Shown: positions 20,534-31,770, counted from the stretch's first letter. The stretch is DNA of 64,000 bases from Closterium sp. NIES-65 (GCA_948144175.1 CANXME010001984.1:186001-250000), one strand, 5' to 3'. Translations and numbers: made by a program. Notes: generated by a model not told the origin, from the letters alone.

Positions 20534-22560
20534 ATGGATCGCCATGAGCTGCGCATGCAGCGAACGTATTCGCGGCGGGAACGTTCTCCGTCGCGGGGAT
20601 GGTGCTCAAGGGAGTGAGGCAGGTCGCCGACGCGCTCGCCAAGGAGGGCGGCGTATCGCGCAGATCTGGTGACGCCAGTGGGCGTGCGCACTGGAGGACG
20701 CGGAGCGGATCTGCACGTCAGATCGGAGCCCGGGAGGCGGCCCGCGACCAGCGATCCGTGGGATCTGGCAGGATGCCGGCGCGGAATGGATGGAAGGCGT
20801 CGCGACAACGACGTGGAGATGGACTCGGCGAGCGATGACGATGGGGAGGAAGAAATTGAAGAAGCCCCAGTCGCGCGGGGCAGCAGTGATCGAGAAGAGA
20901 CTGAAGGCGAAGGATCCCCCATTGCGCGGGGTGGTGGAAGGCGCGACGGAGACGAAGGCGAAGAATCCCCCACTGCGCGGGGAGGCGGAACGCGCGACGG
21001 TGACGAAGGCGAATCCCCTACTGCGCGGGGAGGCGGAACGCGTGACAGTGACGAAGGCGAATCCCCTACTGCGCGGGGAGGCGGAACGTGCGACGGTGAC
21101 GAAGGCGAAGAATCCCCCACTGCGCTGGGAGGTGGAAGGCACGGCGGCGCCGAAGGCGAGGGACCCCCCACTGCGCGGGGAGGCGGAACGCGCGACGGCG
21201 CCAAAGGCGAGGGACCCCCCACTGCGCGGGGCAGTGGAAGGCGCAACGACGCCGAAGACGAAGTGTTCCCAATGATGCGGGGAGACGTAAGACGTGACGC
21301 CACCAAGGAAGGGCCTGGAGCTGTACGGGGTGATGGGTGGCACGGAGAGGAAAGGAACGATGGAGACAGGCGACGGCGTCGCGAAGAAACAGGTAACGAG
21401 AAAGGGGGAGGGAGGAAGGAAAAGCGCGTAACTGCAGGGCAGTATGAATATGAGTTGAAGCACGACAGGAGTGGGAGAGGTGAACGTCATACCAGGGAGC
21501 CTCTAGGAAGAGAGAGGAGTTGTCAGGCGCCCACTGGAGCATTCCGCTCGCCCGAGCCGAGGGAGAAGTATGAGCGCAGGCGGCGCGTGGCGAGGGGTGA
21601 CTGGTGAGGTTTGGGGCTGCCGAGGGAGGGAGAGCGTAGCGATGGTGAAGAAGAGGGGTGGGACTCAATGCAAAAGGGAAGAGAGCACAAAGAGGGGTAC
21701 CGCAGGGAGGACAGGCGAGGATCACTACATGCTTCGGGGGCAGAAGAGAGGAAGCGAGAAGACCAGCAGCGGCAGGACAGGGTAGAGCGAGATAGGCGAG
21801 GTCAGGAATACTCGCCTGAGAGGAAGGAAAGGAGAAGGGGGGAAGAAGGCAAGTGGAAGGAGGCGTGGGAAGGGGAGTAGAGAGGGAGTCCGAGTCCAAG
21901 GAGCTCAAGGAGGCCATGGCAGACAAGAGAGGGATCCAGCGGGGCTAGAGCCGCAAGGGAGGGAATAGAAAGGGTGTTGTACGGAGCTAGCGCAGGCAGC
22001 AGAGGAATGAGGGAGCGCAGAAGAGAAGGTAGCCATACGGAGCGTGGAGTGATAGGGACATGGGACACAGGGAGATGGGGCACGCAGGCGCCGCCTAGGG
22101 TGGAGGTGCCAGTGCGCTTCACGGGAAATGAAGGGACGGGCACTAACCTGAAGAATTATCTGATGCAGATTCGGAATGTCAAGTATCGGTGTGATCGTGG
22201 GGGGATGGACCCCATCGACTTCTTCCTTAGTCTGCCCATCACATTGGGAGGGGAAGCAGAGACTTTGTATCGCATGAAATGCAAGAGTGGCTGAGAAGGG
22301 CGGAGGAAGATGGAGATGACCCGACAGCATTGTTTCTAGCGCGGATACACAAGCAGTTTCCCGGGCATACAGCGGACCGGATCAGGGAGTTTCAAGACTT
22401 CAGACGCAAGAAGGACGAGTCATTGTTAACATACTATGGGCGACTCATGAACCTGGCCGAGGATGTGGTGTGCACGGACCAGTATGCTGATCAGCAAGTT
22501 CCTGGCGGGGCTGGATGATGGGTTAGCAGGAGGGCTGAGGATGAGGGTCTACGAGTAGGG
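20534..22560 (+). pseudogene. gypsy gag, broken
   Basis: From an ATG at 20534 a single frame can be followed to about 22290 through premature stops at 20615 (TGA), 21605 (TGA) and 21878 (TAG). It encodes an Arg-rich start, an acidic repeat region (SPTARGGGTRDGDEGE-type units, nt 20900-21240) and a capsid-like part containing VPVRFTGNEG and LKNYLMQIRNV. At about 22290 the frame shifts to continue with EDGDDPTALFLARIHKQF and LLTYYGRLMNLAED. Compensating indels near 22490 and 22545 lead into the pol frame. The capsid assignment rests on position and on resemblance to retrotransposon gag sequences, not on a search. Confidence 0.8.
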
Positions 22561-25500
22561 GCGGAGGTAACGCTGGAACAAGTATTTGAGCTGGCAGACA
22601 AGGTGGAGCTGGCACAGAGGCGCTATGAGGCATACCTGCCCAAAGCAGCGGAGAAGAAACGACCCACCTGGGCAGCCGCGATGATACCAGGGGCAGGAAG
22701 CGGAGAGGAACAGCGGCAGGAGAGGAGGACAGATACTAGGACGTGCTACAGGTGTAGACAGCCAGGGCACGTGAAGATGAACTGCAAGAACTGTGACACA
22801 TGTGGCAAACCAGGCCACCGCCGGCAGGAGTGCCCTGATGCGCCTATCTGTGAAGTGTGCGTAAAAAGGGGGCATCAGCAGAAAGACTGCTATCAGAAGA
22901 CGGGTGGACCGAGAAGGTCACAAGAGGACATAGCAAACCAGATCGAGAAGCTGCAAGCGCGGTTGCAGGCGATGGGAGGCAAGAAGGAGAAGGAAGCGGG
23001 CTTGTATGCAAGAGAGGAGGAAGAGGAGGAAAGGGAGGAGGAAGAACGGTTGCCAGAACACACCTTTTTAGCAGTGCGCTGCCGAGAAGAGATGGGTCTG
23101 AGGAGCGGGGGCAAGGATGGGAGGAAGGAACACATAGTGAAGGAGAGAGGAAGACCGAAACAGAAAACGGAAGAAGAGAGTGAAGGGGATGAGGAGCCAG
23201 CCAGGCATCCCAAGGACCGACTAGCCAGCCAAGCAACGGTACTGGTGGCAGAAGCAGGGACAGTGACTGTGGGAGGGGAGATAGCAAAGACTGCGATCCT
23301 AGATACAGGGGCACAGAGCGTGATGCTGGGGAAACGGCTAGCACAGAAGCTGGGACTGGCCGGACAAGGGCAGCACATAAAGCGGGGGATGCTGGTTATG
23401 ACTGCGGAGGGGGGCGAACCTAAGTGGTTGCCGTGCACAAAGACTCCAGTGGAGGTGGTGCTAATGCCGGGAAGGGACGAGCAAACCAGCATACGACTAC
23501 AGTGTGGGATCTCTGACTCAGAAGACTTCGATGTACTGCTGGGGACGGACCTGATCTGGGGCGTGGGAATGACCATCTGCACATGGAAGGAAAAGGTGAA
23601 GTTTCGGAAGCAGTACAGGAAGCGGGGAAGCAGAACGGGAGAGCTGCCTGTACAATTCATCAGGCAGGAGCCAAGAAGGGCGTATACGGCTGAACAGGCG
23701 GGAAATAGAGACAGAGGGAAAGCGGGATTGGTGGGCAAGGCAGCAGAGACCAACGCGTGGCAGGAACCAATCAGACTGGAAGAACTGTTCGGGGGCATAG
23801 GAGCGGGATTGGCGGCGGTGCTCAGGGCAGGGATAGCCGTGAAGGAGTGGATCTACGTTGAGAAAAATGAGAAGGTAAGGAAGATGGCCGAGCACCATGC
23901 GAGGAAGCTGCAGAGAGAGTATCCTGAGCTGCTGGACGAAGAAGTGGTAATCAAGGCAATGCAGGGGACACTGACAGATGTGAAGAACATCACAAGGGAA
24001 GTGGTGAGGGGCTGGGGGCACGTGGACCTGCTGGTAGCAGGGTGGGAGTGCCAAGCAGTATCAAGAGCGGGGAAAGGAAGGGGATTAGGAGATCCAAGGG
24101 GAGCACTGCTGGTCAACTTGCTTTGCATCATCGACTGGGTCAAGGAAAGACAAGAGAAGCTGGTGTACCTGCTGGAGCATGTGGACCTGGAAGGGGACTG
24201 CAGAGAACCAGTGAGGAAAGTACGAGAGTTGGTAACAAGGAAGCTGGGGAAGGGAGTGAGGTGTGACGCAGCCAGGCTAGGGGCACGAGCTCACCGAGTC
24301 AGACGCTACTGGCAGAACGTCGTGACGGAAGAGCAATTGCAGCAGGAGCTGGACGGGATACGGAGGGATTGGAGCAGGACTGTGCAGGAGATCCTGGAGC
24401 CGGGCAGGACAGCGGCACCAGTCAGAAAGGGCAGACATGAGACGCAGTGCCCATGCAACAAAGTGGGGGCAGAGCGCTTGGCATTGCCGACATTAGTGGG
24501 ATACAAAGGGGCAGCCGGTTTTAGGGAGGAGGATGGGCTGCCAGGAGAAGGCATGGTGTATAATCACAGGACGAAGAGATGGGAGGAACCTACCGCGCTG
24601 GAACGGGAACTAGCGATGGGGTATGGAGAAGGGATAACCGATGCAGCAGGGGTGACAGAACAGGAACGACGGAAAGCACTGGGGCAGGCCATGGACGGTC
24701 AGGTCATGGAGTGGCTTTTGCGTCGAATGTGGAGAGGGTTGGTCATGGGAGAAGAGCAGGAACGGGAGACTGAGGGAGGAGGGATGAAAAAGGTGGGGGC
24801 ATGGGTGTGCACGGCAGCCAAGGAAGAGCCAGCATGGGTGGTGGGGAATGCCATGAGTGAGAAGGGAAAGGAGGCAATGCAGGAGGTGCTGGCCAGGTAC
24901 AGGCATGCCTTCGCGTTCACCCTACAGGAGCTGGGTAAGTGTTCGGTGAAGGAGATGGAGCTGAAGCTGGTCACAGATGAGCCAGTATTTCAGAGGAAGC
25001 GCAGAATGACACCACCAGACGAGGACATTTGCAAGGAAAAATTTAAGGAGTTGTTAGAAGCGGGACTGATACAGCGATCGGAGTCCGAGTACGCAACACC
25101 AACAGTTGTAGCAGCACGGAAGGATCTGCTGGGGGAAGTGCTGAGCAGACGGATGTGTGGGGACTACCGAGCACTGAACAAGGTGACAGTGCCCGACAGG
25201 TACCCCATGCCAACGGCTGAAGATATTTTTGACCGACTGGGGGCAGGAGAGATTTTCAGCACGCTAGATTTAAGGCAGGGGTTCAACCAGATTCGGATCA
25301 GGAAGGAGGACGTGCGGAAGACGGCATTTCATGGGGCAGACGGGCTGTATGAATGGCTGTTCATGCCATTCGGGCTGCGGAACGCGTCAGCCATCTTTCA
25401 GAGAGTGATGGATAGCGTCTTGAGGGGACTAGACTGTGCGGCGTGTTACATAGACGACGTAGTAATCTTCAGCAAGAGCGAAGAAAAGCATGTGAGGGAT

Positions 25501-26274
25501 GTGGAGCGGACACTGAAGGCGTTGGCGGATGCAGGGCTGACCTGCCACCCGAAGAAATGCAGATGGGGAGAGGCAACCGTACAGTACCTGGGGTACGAGG
25601 TCAGAGGAGGGCAGATAGGGATTCAGCAGGCAAAGATTGAGGTGCTGAACAGGCTGCAGCAGCCGAAGGACAGGAGCGGACTAAGGGCAGTGCTGGGATT
25701 TCTGAGTTACTACCGCAGGTTTGTCCCGAACTTCAGCAAGCGAGCGACAGCGCTGAACGGACTGCTGAAGGAGGACAGAAAGTGGGAGTGGGGGACAGAC
25801 CACGTGGCAGCGTTAAAGGACTTGATGGAGGTGGTACAGACGGCGACAATACTGCAGCTGCCAAAGGCTGACAAGCCCTTCTGCCTCTATACCGACTGGA
25901 GCAGCCAGGGCATGGGCGCTATACTCTGCCAGAAAATAGATGGGGAGGAAAGGGTCGTGGCATATGCGAGCAGGAGCTGCAACCCCGCGGAAGCAAAGTA
26001 CAGCTCATACCATGGAGAAGGGCTAGCAGTCGTGTGGGCAGTGAAACACTTCAGAGTATACTTGCAGGGGAGGGAGTTCACGCTCATAACAGACCACCAG
26101 CCGCTGCAGTGGTTGATGACCCACCAAGGCCTGACAGGGAGGAATGCGCGGTGGGCTGGGCAGTCACACTGCAGGAATATGATTTCAAGATACGGCACAG
26201 GCCGGGGAAGACACTGTAGCACGTTGACGGGCTCTCAAGGAACCCACCACCACCAGAGCCGGTACAGGTGTTGA
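22519..26274 (+). pseudogene. gypsy Pol: CCHC knuckles - protease - C5-DNA methyltransferase - RT - RNase H
   Basis: Open from 22519 to 26274. Counting from the GTG at 22603: three CCHC knuckles at residues 48-97 (CYRCRQPGHVKMNC, CDTCGKPGHRRQEC, CEVCVKRGHQQKDC); aspartic protease with LDTGAQS at 234; the methyltransferase domain at about 391-711; reverse transcriptase with MCGDYRALN, LDLRQGFNQI, PFGLRNASAIFQ and YIDD at 949; and RNase H starting at YTDWSSQGMG (about 1097). At about 26157 a small insertion shifts frame: the real continuation (WAVTLQEYDFKIRHRPGKTL) lies in another frame and meets a TAG at 26217. The frame is otherwise long and clean, so the methyltransferase is translated in line with pol and is not an insertion in dead DNA. 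Confidence 0.9.
23767..24740 (+). other. C5-cytosine DNA methyltransferase domain inside gypsy pol
   Basis: This region sits between protease and RT and fits the family's motif order. Motif I is LFGGIGAG (nt 23785). Motif IV is GWECQAVS followed by AGKGRGLGDPRG, with the candidate catalytic Cys at nt 24049. Motif VI is LLEHV with Glu at 24175. Motif VIII is AHRVRRYWQN (24289). A C-terminal ALGQAMDGQVMEWL matches the motif X region. The RAHRVRRYW segment and the C-terminus recall Dnmt3/DRM enzymes; the GWECQAVS segment recalls bacterial-type ones. Two usual residues differ: Pro of PCQ is Glu, and Asn of ENV is His. Activity is therefore uncertain. From family knowledge, the reaction would transfer a methyl group from S-adenosylmethionine to cytosine C5. 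Confidence 0.88.
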
Positions 26275-27638
26275 TGATGCTGGCTAGGCAAGGGGAGAAA
26301 GAGGCGGCAGGGAAGCAGCAGGGACCACGGGATATATGGGAAGACGCTGAGGTGCTGAGGTGGATTAAGGGAGAAACAGAGGGGGATGAGCAGGTGCCCG
26401 AACGTGCAAGGGCACGGGGAAACCACTATCGGTGGTACAAGGGGCAGCTGCAACTGCAATCAGAATACGGCTGGAAATTGGTGCTAGCACCTAGGGAGAG
26501 GGAGGGGGTAATTGAGGAGGTGCACAAAAAGTTAAGACACTTCGGTCACGAGCGAACGATGCAACTGCTGAAGACAGGATGGTGGTGGGATGGGATGCGA
26601 AAGCAGGTGAAGGAGTGAGTAAGCGGATGCGCGGGATGCCAGCGAAGCAAGGCGAGTCTAATGCAAGCAAAACAGGAGCTACAGTCGCTGCCGATTAGAG
26701 GGCTGGGGTTTAGGTGGTCGTTAGACCTGGCAGGAGAATTGCCGCTGAGCAGGGGAGGGCAACGGTACATCCTGCTCATGGTAGAGCACGCTAGCAAGTG
26801 GCTTGAGGTGTGGGCCATACCGAGCAAAGACTCCAGGCATGTGGCCAAGGCTTTTAAGGAGCAGGTGTTGTGCAGGTTTGGGGCGCCGGGAGAGGTGTTA
26901 ACCGATCAGGGAACCGAGTTTAGGGGAGAATTTCAGGCGCTGCTGGACGAGACAGGGATCACTCACCGACTAACGTCAAGGTACCACCCTCAGAGCGATG
27001 GTTTGACGGAACGATTGGTGCAGACCCTAAAGCGCAACCTAAGGGCGTACGGGGAACAGCGGAAGAGGAACTGGGACGAGGAGCTGCACTGGATTGCAGC
27101 TGGGTACCGATTCGGGAAGCAGGCGACATTGAAGGATCATTCGCCATACAGCCTGCTGTTTGGAAGAGAACCAATTCTGCCAGTGGGAGCCCCACGGGTG
27201 CTGACTGACACTGTATCGGTAGAGGGAGCAGAAAAGTGGGTGGCATTAGCAGAAGCCAGGGCGAGGTACATGAGGGAGATGCTGCCGGCGGCCTTGGAAA
27301 ACCTGCACACAGCGCAGCTCAGGGACGCACGCAGATATGAACAGAGGCAACAGCAGGGAGAAAAAAAGAGTAAAGCAGCAGCAGCGGAGGGCCAGGAGGT
27401 GTACCTGCGAAGGGCCAGGAAGGATACACTGGATGTGGGGTTAGGAACTGGGCGGTGGAAGGTGAAGGAGATCAGGGGATCGGGGGTGCTGGTGCTGGAG
27501 AACGAAAAGGGGGAAAGGACAGTTGATCACCAGACGAGCGCAGCTGTGGTGAAAAGACCGAGACCTCAGCAAGTGGGTCCTGTGACACGTGCACGGGCAG
27601 CCCGCGCACGGGCACAGGAGGGGGCAGGGAGTGGCTGA
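26157..27638 (+). pseudogene. gypsy integrase (H2C2 and DDE core), with in-frame stop
   Basis: After the frameshift near 26157 and the TAG at 26217 the frame continues HVDGLSRNPPPPEP. The H2C2 zinc module is HKKLRHFGHERT then CAGCQ, interrupted by TGA at 26616-26618. The catalytic core follows with Asp in SLDLAG, Asp in LTDQGTEF and Glu in DGLTERLVQ. The C-terminal part is basic (RARAARARAQ) and I see no chromodomain. It ends at TGA 27636-27638. Confidence 0.88.
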
Positions 27639-28274
27639 GGCAGGAGAGGACTGAGTAAGGGCAATCACGGAAGGAAAAGGGACAAGAGGAGGATGGGGTG
27701 AGAGCAGAGAAGGTAACCACGCAGTGCTGGCAAGAATAAGTGAGTACTCCGACAGCTGTCACGAAACGTATTGGTAAGTTGCAGCATATTTCGTTCAGAG
27801 CTATGGGGGGTGTAGGTGGTGTACAAGTTGTTATGCAGGGTATTGGAGTGGTAGTTGAGGACTTGGGGAATCACGCGAAGTTGGTGACTCAGAAGATTGC
27901 GAAGCGCATGTTGGGAGAATTTGAGGCCTAGGGAGACAGGAAATCGGTGAGGGCCAACCAGAGCCCAGGCGACTCCAGTGCAAGCCCAGCCCCTGAATAA
28001 TTCGCGACAGGGAAAGCAAGTACTAGTAGTCTAGCCTAGCAGAGCCAGACTTGTTCTCTCGTTTGTCTACCTGTTATAGTGGATGCAAGTTACCGTTCTA
28101 AGCTACTGCTGCTAGCTGACAAGGCCACTCGGGGTAGCCATTGTGTGGGAGTGGCTGAGGCAGGAGAGGACTGAGTAAGGGCAATCACGGAAGGAAAAGG
28201 GACAAGAGGAGGATGGGGTGAGAGCAGAGAAGGTAACCACGCAGTGCTGGCAAGAATAAGTGAGTACTCCGACA
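27627..28274 (+). repeat. 128-bp identical direct repeats bracketing the 3' LTR
   Basis: 27627-27754 and 28147-28274 are identical by eye. The first copy is the normal 3' end of the internal region and includes the integrase stop. The second follows the LTR plus 31 bp of internal 5' sequence, joined at a shared GGGAGT. This fits a second tandem element collapsed by deletion at microhomology. Confidence 0.8.
27757..28121 (+). repeat. 3' LTR of gypsy element
   Basis: 365 bp, TGTCACGAAAC...CTAGCTGACA, followed by 31 bp (28122-28152) identical to the start of the internal region. Confidence 0.85.
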
Positions 28275-28717
28275 CCAGCCACACAGCTAATTCCAGATCC
28301 TTGCATCTGGGCCTCAAGCTTCAGCATGGCATCAGCAGTACACCGCCAGCGAGTCCTAGAGAGTTGTTGACTCAAAATACCACACTCCATGCCCCATGAC
28401 TGCATTTGCAGCTGCCCCACAAACCAGTCACCAATCAGACCTCATGGGTCCGCCGGTACGGTACTTGCTTCTATATGTCTGCCTCTGACTGACTGGGAAT
28501 AAATAAAAAGCCAGCTGTGCCAACAAAGTCTTTTGCGCCTGCACTGTGCCGGTATTTCTCTCCGAAACAATGACAGGTAGTTTCGTTCTGTATTATCACA
28601 GTGATATGCATACAATACCATACTGGTAATTTGTGCATGGTGCAGTATTTCATCACATATCCCAGTTCCTTGTGGCTCAACACAAGATGAATCACTTATT
28701 TTAGTGACTCGATTCAA
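28275..28717. other. Intergenic, 3' side of HAD gene
   Basis: No gene seen. It probably contains the 3'UTR of the minus-strand HAD gene. Confidence 0.5.
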
Positions 28718-30732
28718 TCAGGCTGTGAGCTGCGACCAGAGAAGTGGATCGTCATAGTCCCTCACAACAATGGCTGCCCCTGCTTTATACAATGCGTCTT
28801 CTGTGTTTCCAGTCAGTACACCCACTGTTGCAAGATTCGCTGCCACGGCTGCTCTCATGCCCGAAGGCGAGTCCTGCAGATCAGTTAGTTAAGAAGAAAA
28901 CACATTTTTCAGTTCCAGAATCAACCGTGAACTGTGCTCTTCACAACACCCTAGTGACTCTCCTTCACTCTTCCAGAAGTCTGATACTTCAGTGTATCAG
29001 ACTTCCCTTATCCTGCACCCCGCACCTCCCCCCCTCCATGCTACTACTTCCCCCCCCTCAGGTGGCTCCAATGCATCCCTCGCCCCTCTGATCACCACTG
29101 CCCGCCCCTTTCCCCTGCCCTCCGCTCGTCCAGGCCCTGCCCGTTGCTGCACCTCCCCTCCCATCCCAGCCTAAGACAGGCTCACCTCGCACGCAAAGCA
29201 TTCGTCCGGCCGCACGCCGAACCGGCGCATGGCCTCCTGGTACGGGTCGGGGAACGGCTTGGCGCGGGCACACTCGGACCCGATGATGAGGTGCTCGAAG
29301 AAGGAGGTGAGGCCCAGCGCTGCCAGCATCTGCTCCGCATTCTCCCTCGGGGCGTTTGTCACTGCGGCTCTGCGCAGCCCTGTAGCCTCTATCCAAGCGC
29401 ACAGCCTGTCCAGCCCAGCCACTGGCTTGATGTGGTCTCCTGCCAGTCTGATGTGAGGATTGAGGGTTGGGAGGAGGGAGTTGGTGTGCTCGTTGAAGTC
29501 TGAGCAGTCAGCCAGTCATGATCAATGAACGTGTGTCATGAATTTTGGTGTGCTGTTGGAACCAAATGAAAGCATGGAGCGGTGCTGCATTCAAATGTTA
29601 GGCTTAGGAAGTGGGGGATTGGGAGAAGATTACAAGGGAAACAGAGTATTCAGCTCACACACAAATGCAAAAAACAGAGCAACTTCATCACTACACCTCA
29701 CAGATTAAAAGCCTGTTCATAACACGACACTATCACACACTGACCCCTGATTGTACGATCCCATTACCAATACCGCACAATATCAACACCACCCACAGCA
29801 ACACGCACGGACCTTCTGAAAAGAGCCTCTTTTTCGTCAAGAAACGCCGTGCGCTGCTCCTCGGTCCACTCGGGAAACAGGTCTCTGCCAATGTCAGGGT
29901 TGTGCCTGCCGCTGATCCGCGTGCGAAAGAAAGCTTCGTCAATGGGTCGTCCGCCGTCGAATCCGACGTCGCTGAGCATGCGCTGGAAGGCGAGGAAGTG
30001 CAGCGGGTCAGAATCCGTCAGCGTGCCGTCAATGTCGAACAGTACGGCGCGCAATTGCCTCACGGGGGGAAGCGCGCGCAGCGACAACGGCTCTGTGTAG
30101 CGGGAACGCGGAAAGTGGGGGAAGCAAAGGGGGGAGCGATGGTAATGATGGTTTGCGAGGTGGGACGGATGTATGGCGAACAGTCGCGGTTGAGCAATTA
30201 TATCATACATGGGAGATCTAGGCGACGCTGAGCTGCTGAGCTGTGGGAGATGCGATGCGAGATGCGATGCGAGGTGCGTTGCGAGGTGCGTTGCGAGAAG
30301 CGATGCGAGCCTACCGTTTACGGTACTTGTTTTCTGAACCAGCGGCATGACGGCTGCCGTCGCCACGTAAGCGGCCTCCGACGCCTCCGCCATCGCCGCC
30401 TCTGCCGCCTGCGACGCTGCGAACGGCATCGGCGACCCCACGAGAGATCCAACGGTGATTCCGCCTGCAGCTGCCATGGGTAGCAGAACCACCTTACGAC
30501 GCGGCGCTTCAACTGCTAAAACTTGCGTTTCTTCCTCGTTTCTCTGTTTTAGAACGCTTCGCTGCGGCGAACTCTCAGGCTCTTGAGGGCTCGCTGGCCT
30601 GGCTGACGCACGAGCGCGGGACAGGCAGCCTCTAGAGAAGATTCGCACTCGTGATCCACCACGCTGACTGCTGAATGCCGTCGGAACGGTGGGAATGTGC
30701 TGCGCACCGAGCTGAAGTGAGACGGTGCGCAT
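28718..30732 (-). CDS. HAD-superfamily sugar-phosphate phosphatase (SGPP-like)
   Basis: Three exons on the minus strand: 29813-30732, 29186-29447 and 28718-28873, all with GT-AG junctions in phase. They give 445 residues from the ATG at 30732; another ATG at 30867 would add 45. HAD motif I is LFDIDGTLTDSD, with Asp nucleophile and acid/base Asp; a cap segment follows (DVGFDGGRPIDEAFF). Motif II is RRAAVTNAPREN, the motif III Lys is in RAKPFPDPY, and motif IV is in ECFACEDSPSG. The fit to Arabidopsis SGPP, a phosphatase of small sugar phosphates, is strong across all exons, from memory. The first part is an Arg/Ser/Ala-rich extension that could be a plastid transit peptide. A 222-nt in-frame stretch (30093-30314) has intron-like ends and a pyrimidine-rich tail, so it may be spliced out. 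Confidence 0.88.
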
Positions 30733-30867
30733 ACCAGCGACGCAAGGAGCAGAGCTTGAGAAGTCAAGGCGAAAAATGTCGAGTAGCTGTGAATGCAAGC
30801 AAGTGAACGGTGTTTTGTGTTTGTGAGCTGGCTGCTGCGAGCTGGTGGGATGGATGGAATCATACAC

Positions 30868-31175
30868 AAGACACTCTCAAGGGAATTGTCGGAAACTGAT
30901 GGCCAGAAACTGTGGACAAGTGGCGTTATTAGAACCGTCCAAATTCCCAGACGGGGAACGCATACATTGACTGAGCATATATTCTCGTTTGTTGCAATCG
31001 CGGTAGACTGCAATGTACAGTTGCAGGCAGGCACGAGCGTGCTTCCTAATATAACTTATGAAATGTCACCATTGCACATGCTCAATGGAAAAAATACCGT
31101 ATGCCTCTCCCATCATATCTTTGGGACCCGCCATAACGCGATAAGTAAATCCAATATTTGTCAATTTCAACAAAT
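30868..31175. other. Intergenic
   Basis: Nothing recognisable between the HAD gene and the 3'UTR block of the next minus-strand gene. Confidence 0.5.
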
Positions 31176-31278
31176 GACGGGCCAGAAGCTGGAGACAGGG
31201 CTCGCCGTATCCTTACAAACAAATCAGCTCATTAGCCTACAGCCTAATGTTATGTTAATAATGATTGTGAGCACCACA
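31176..31278 (-). promoter_or_regulatory. Conserved 3'UTR block of family member 1
   Basis: Read on the minus strand it holds TGTG-GTGCT-CACA (31266-31278), GGATACGGCG (31203-31212) and TGGCCCGTC (31176-31184), in the same order and spacing as in the two paralogues. Confidence 0.75.
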
Positions 31279-31311
31279 CTTTACTAGATTAGTAAGGAGG
31301 AAGTTCCTGCT

Positions 31312-31770
31312 TCACTTCCTGAGGCGCAAAGACGACGCGATGAAGCGAAGGACGCCAGACTTGCTGCGACAGCTGCTAGTCTTGGAGGATTTTGGCGACG
31401 CGCATGAGCAACCGTCGACAGGGTAATCGAACTCAGAAAGGTCATTGTCGCACATATGGCTGTCGGCGAGCGACGTTAGATGGAGCGATTGCTGCTGTGT
31501 CTCAACGACCGCGAGAGCCGCGCAGCGGATTCGCGACCTCGCCTCGTCAATCCAGATCGGGCTGCAGGCCAGCTCGGCTTCCCAGCACGCTGAGTCGCCC
31601 TCGCAGTTGTTATAGTCGAATGAGTCGCGGAAATAGGGAGCCTCGGAATCCGAAGAGGAAGAGTCGAGACTGCACACGCTCTCCATGTCGCAAACGCGGC
31701 TGAACATCTCGAAAGAAACAACTGAGAGGGGAGATGCTGGGCACATATCGAAGTCGGCGGTGGGAGCCAT
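31312..31770 (-). CDS. Unrecognised 152-residue protein, family member 1
   Basis: Intronless, ATG at 31770. I do not recognise the family. It is paralogous to the genes at 36536 and 38484. Shared blocks: a CPASPLSV N-terminus, PYFRDSFDYN, a core SACWEAELACSPIWIDEARS, then AALAVVETQQQSLHLTSLADS, an acidic DLSEF, and a basic C-terminus ending FIASSLRLRK. There is no signal peptide or membrane segment. The conserved Cys residues, the Trp pair and the Arg-rich amphipathic tail suggest a small soluble protein with an interaction motif; function is unknown. Its proximal promoter is cut off from the rest by an insertion starting at 31903, so expression may be altered. Confidence 0.85.
   Translation of the reverse strand: MAPTADFDMCPASPLSVVSFEMFSRVCDMESVCSLDSSSSDSEAPYFRDSFDYNNCEGDSACWEAELACSPIWIDEARSRIRCAALAVVETQQQSLHLTSLADSHMCDNDLSEFDYPVDGCSCASPKSSKTSSCRSKSGVLRFIASSLRLRK

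Larger units (their letters stand above)
20102..28121 (+). mobile_element. Ty3/gypsy retrotransposon with captured DNA methyltransferase, decayed
   Basis: LTRs at 20102-20466 and 27757-28121 (365 bp each, about eight visible differences) begin TGTCA and end TGACA. The internal order is gag, CCHC knuckles, protease, C5-DNA methyltransferase, reverse transcriptase, RNase H, H2C2 and integrase; RT before integrase is the gypsy order. Gag and pol carry several stops and frameshifts, so this copy cannot make all its proteins. No clean primer-binding site was found right after the 5' LTR, and no clean target duplication, because the 3' end is rearranged (see the 128-bp repeat). Confidence 0.92.

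Noticed and set aside
20497..21926. Minus-strand Pro/Ser-rich frames over gypsy gag
   Set aside because: Antisense of the acidic repeat region of gag; low complexity only.
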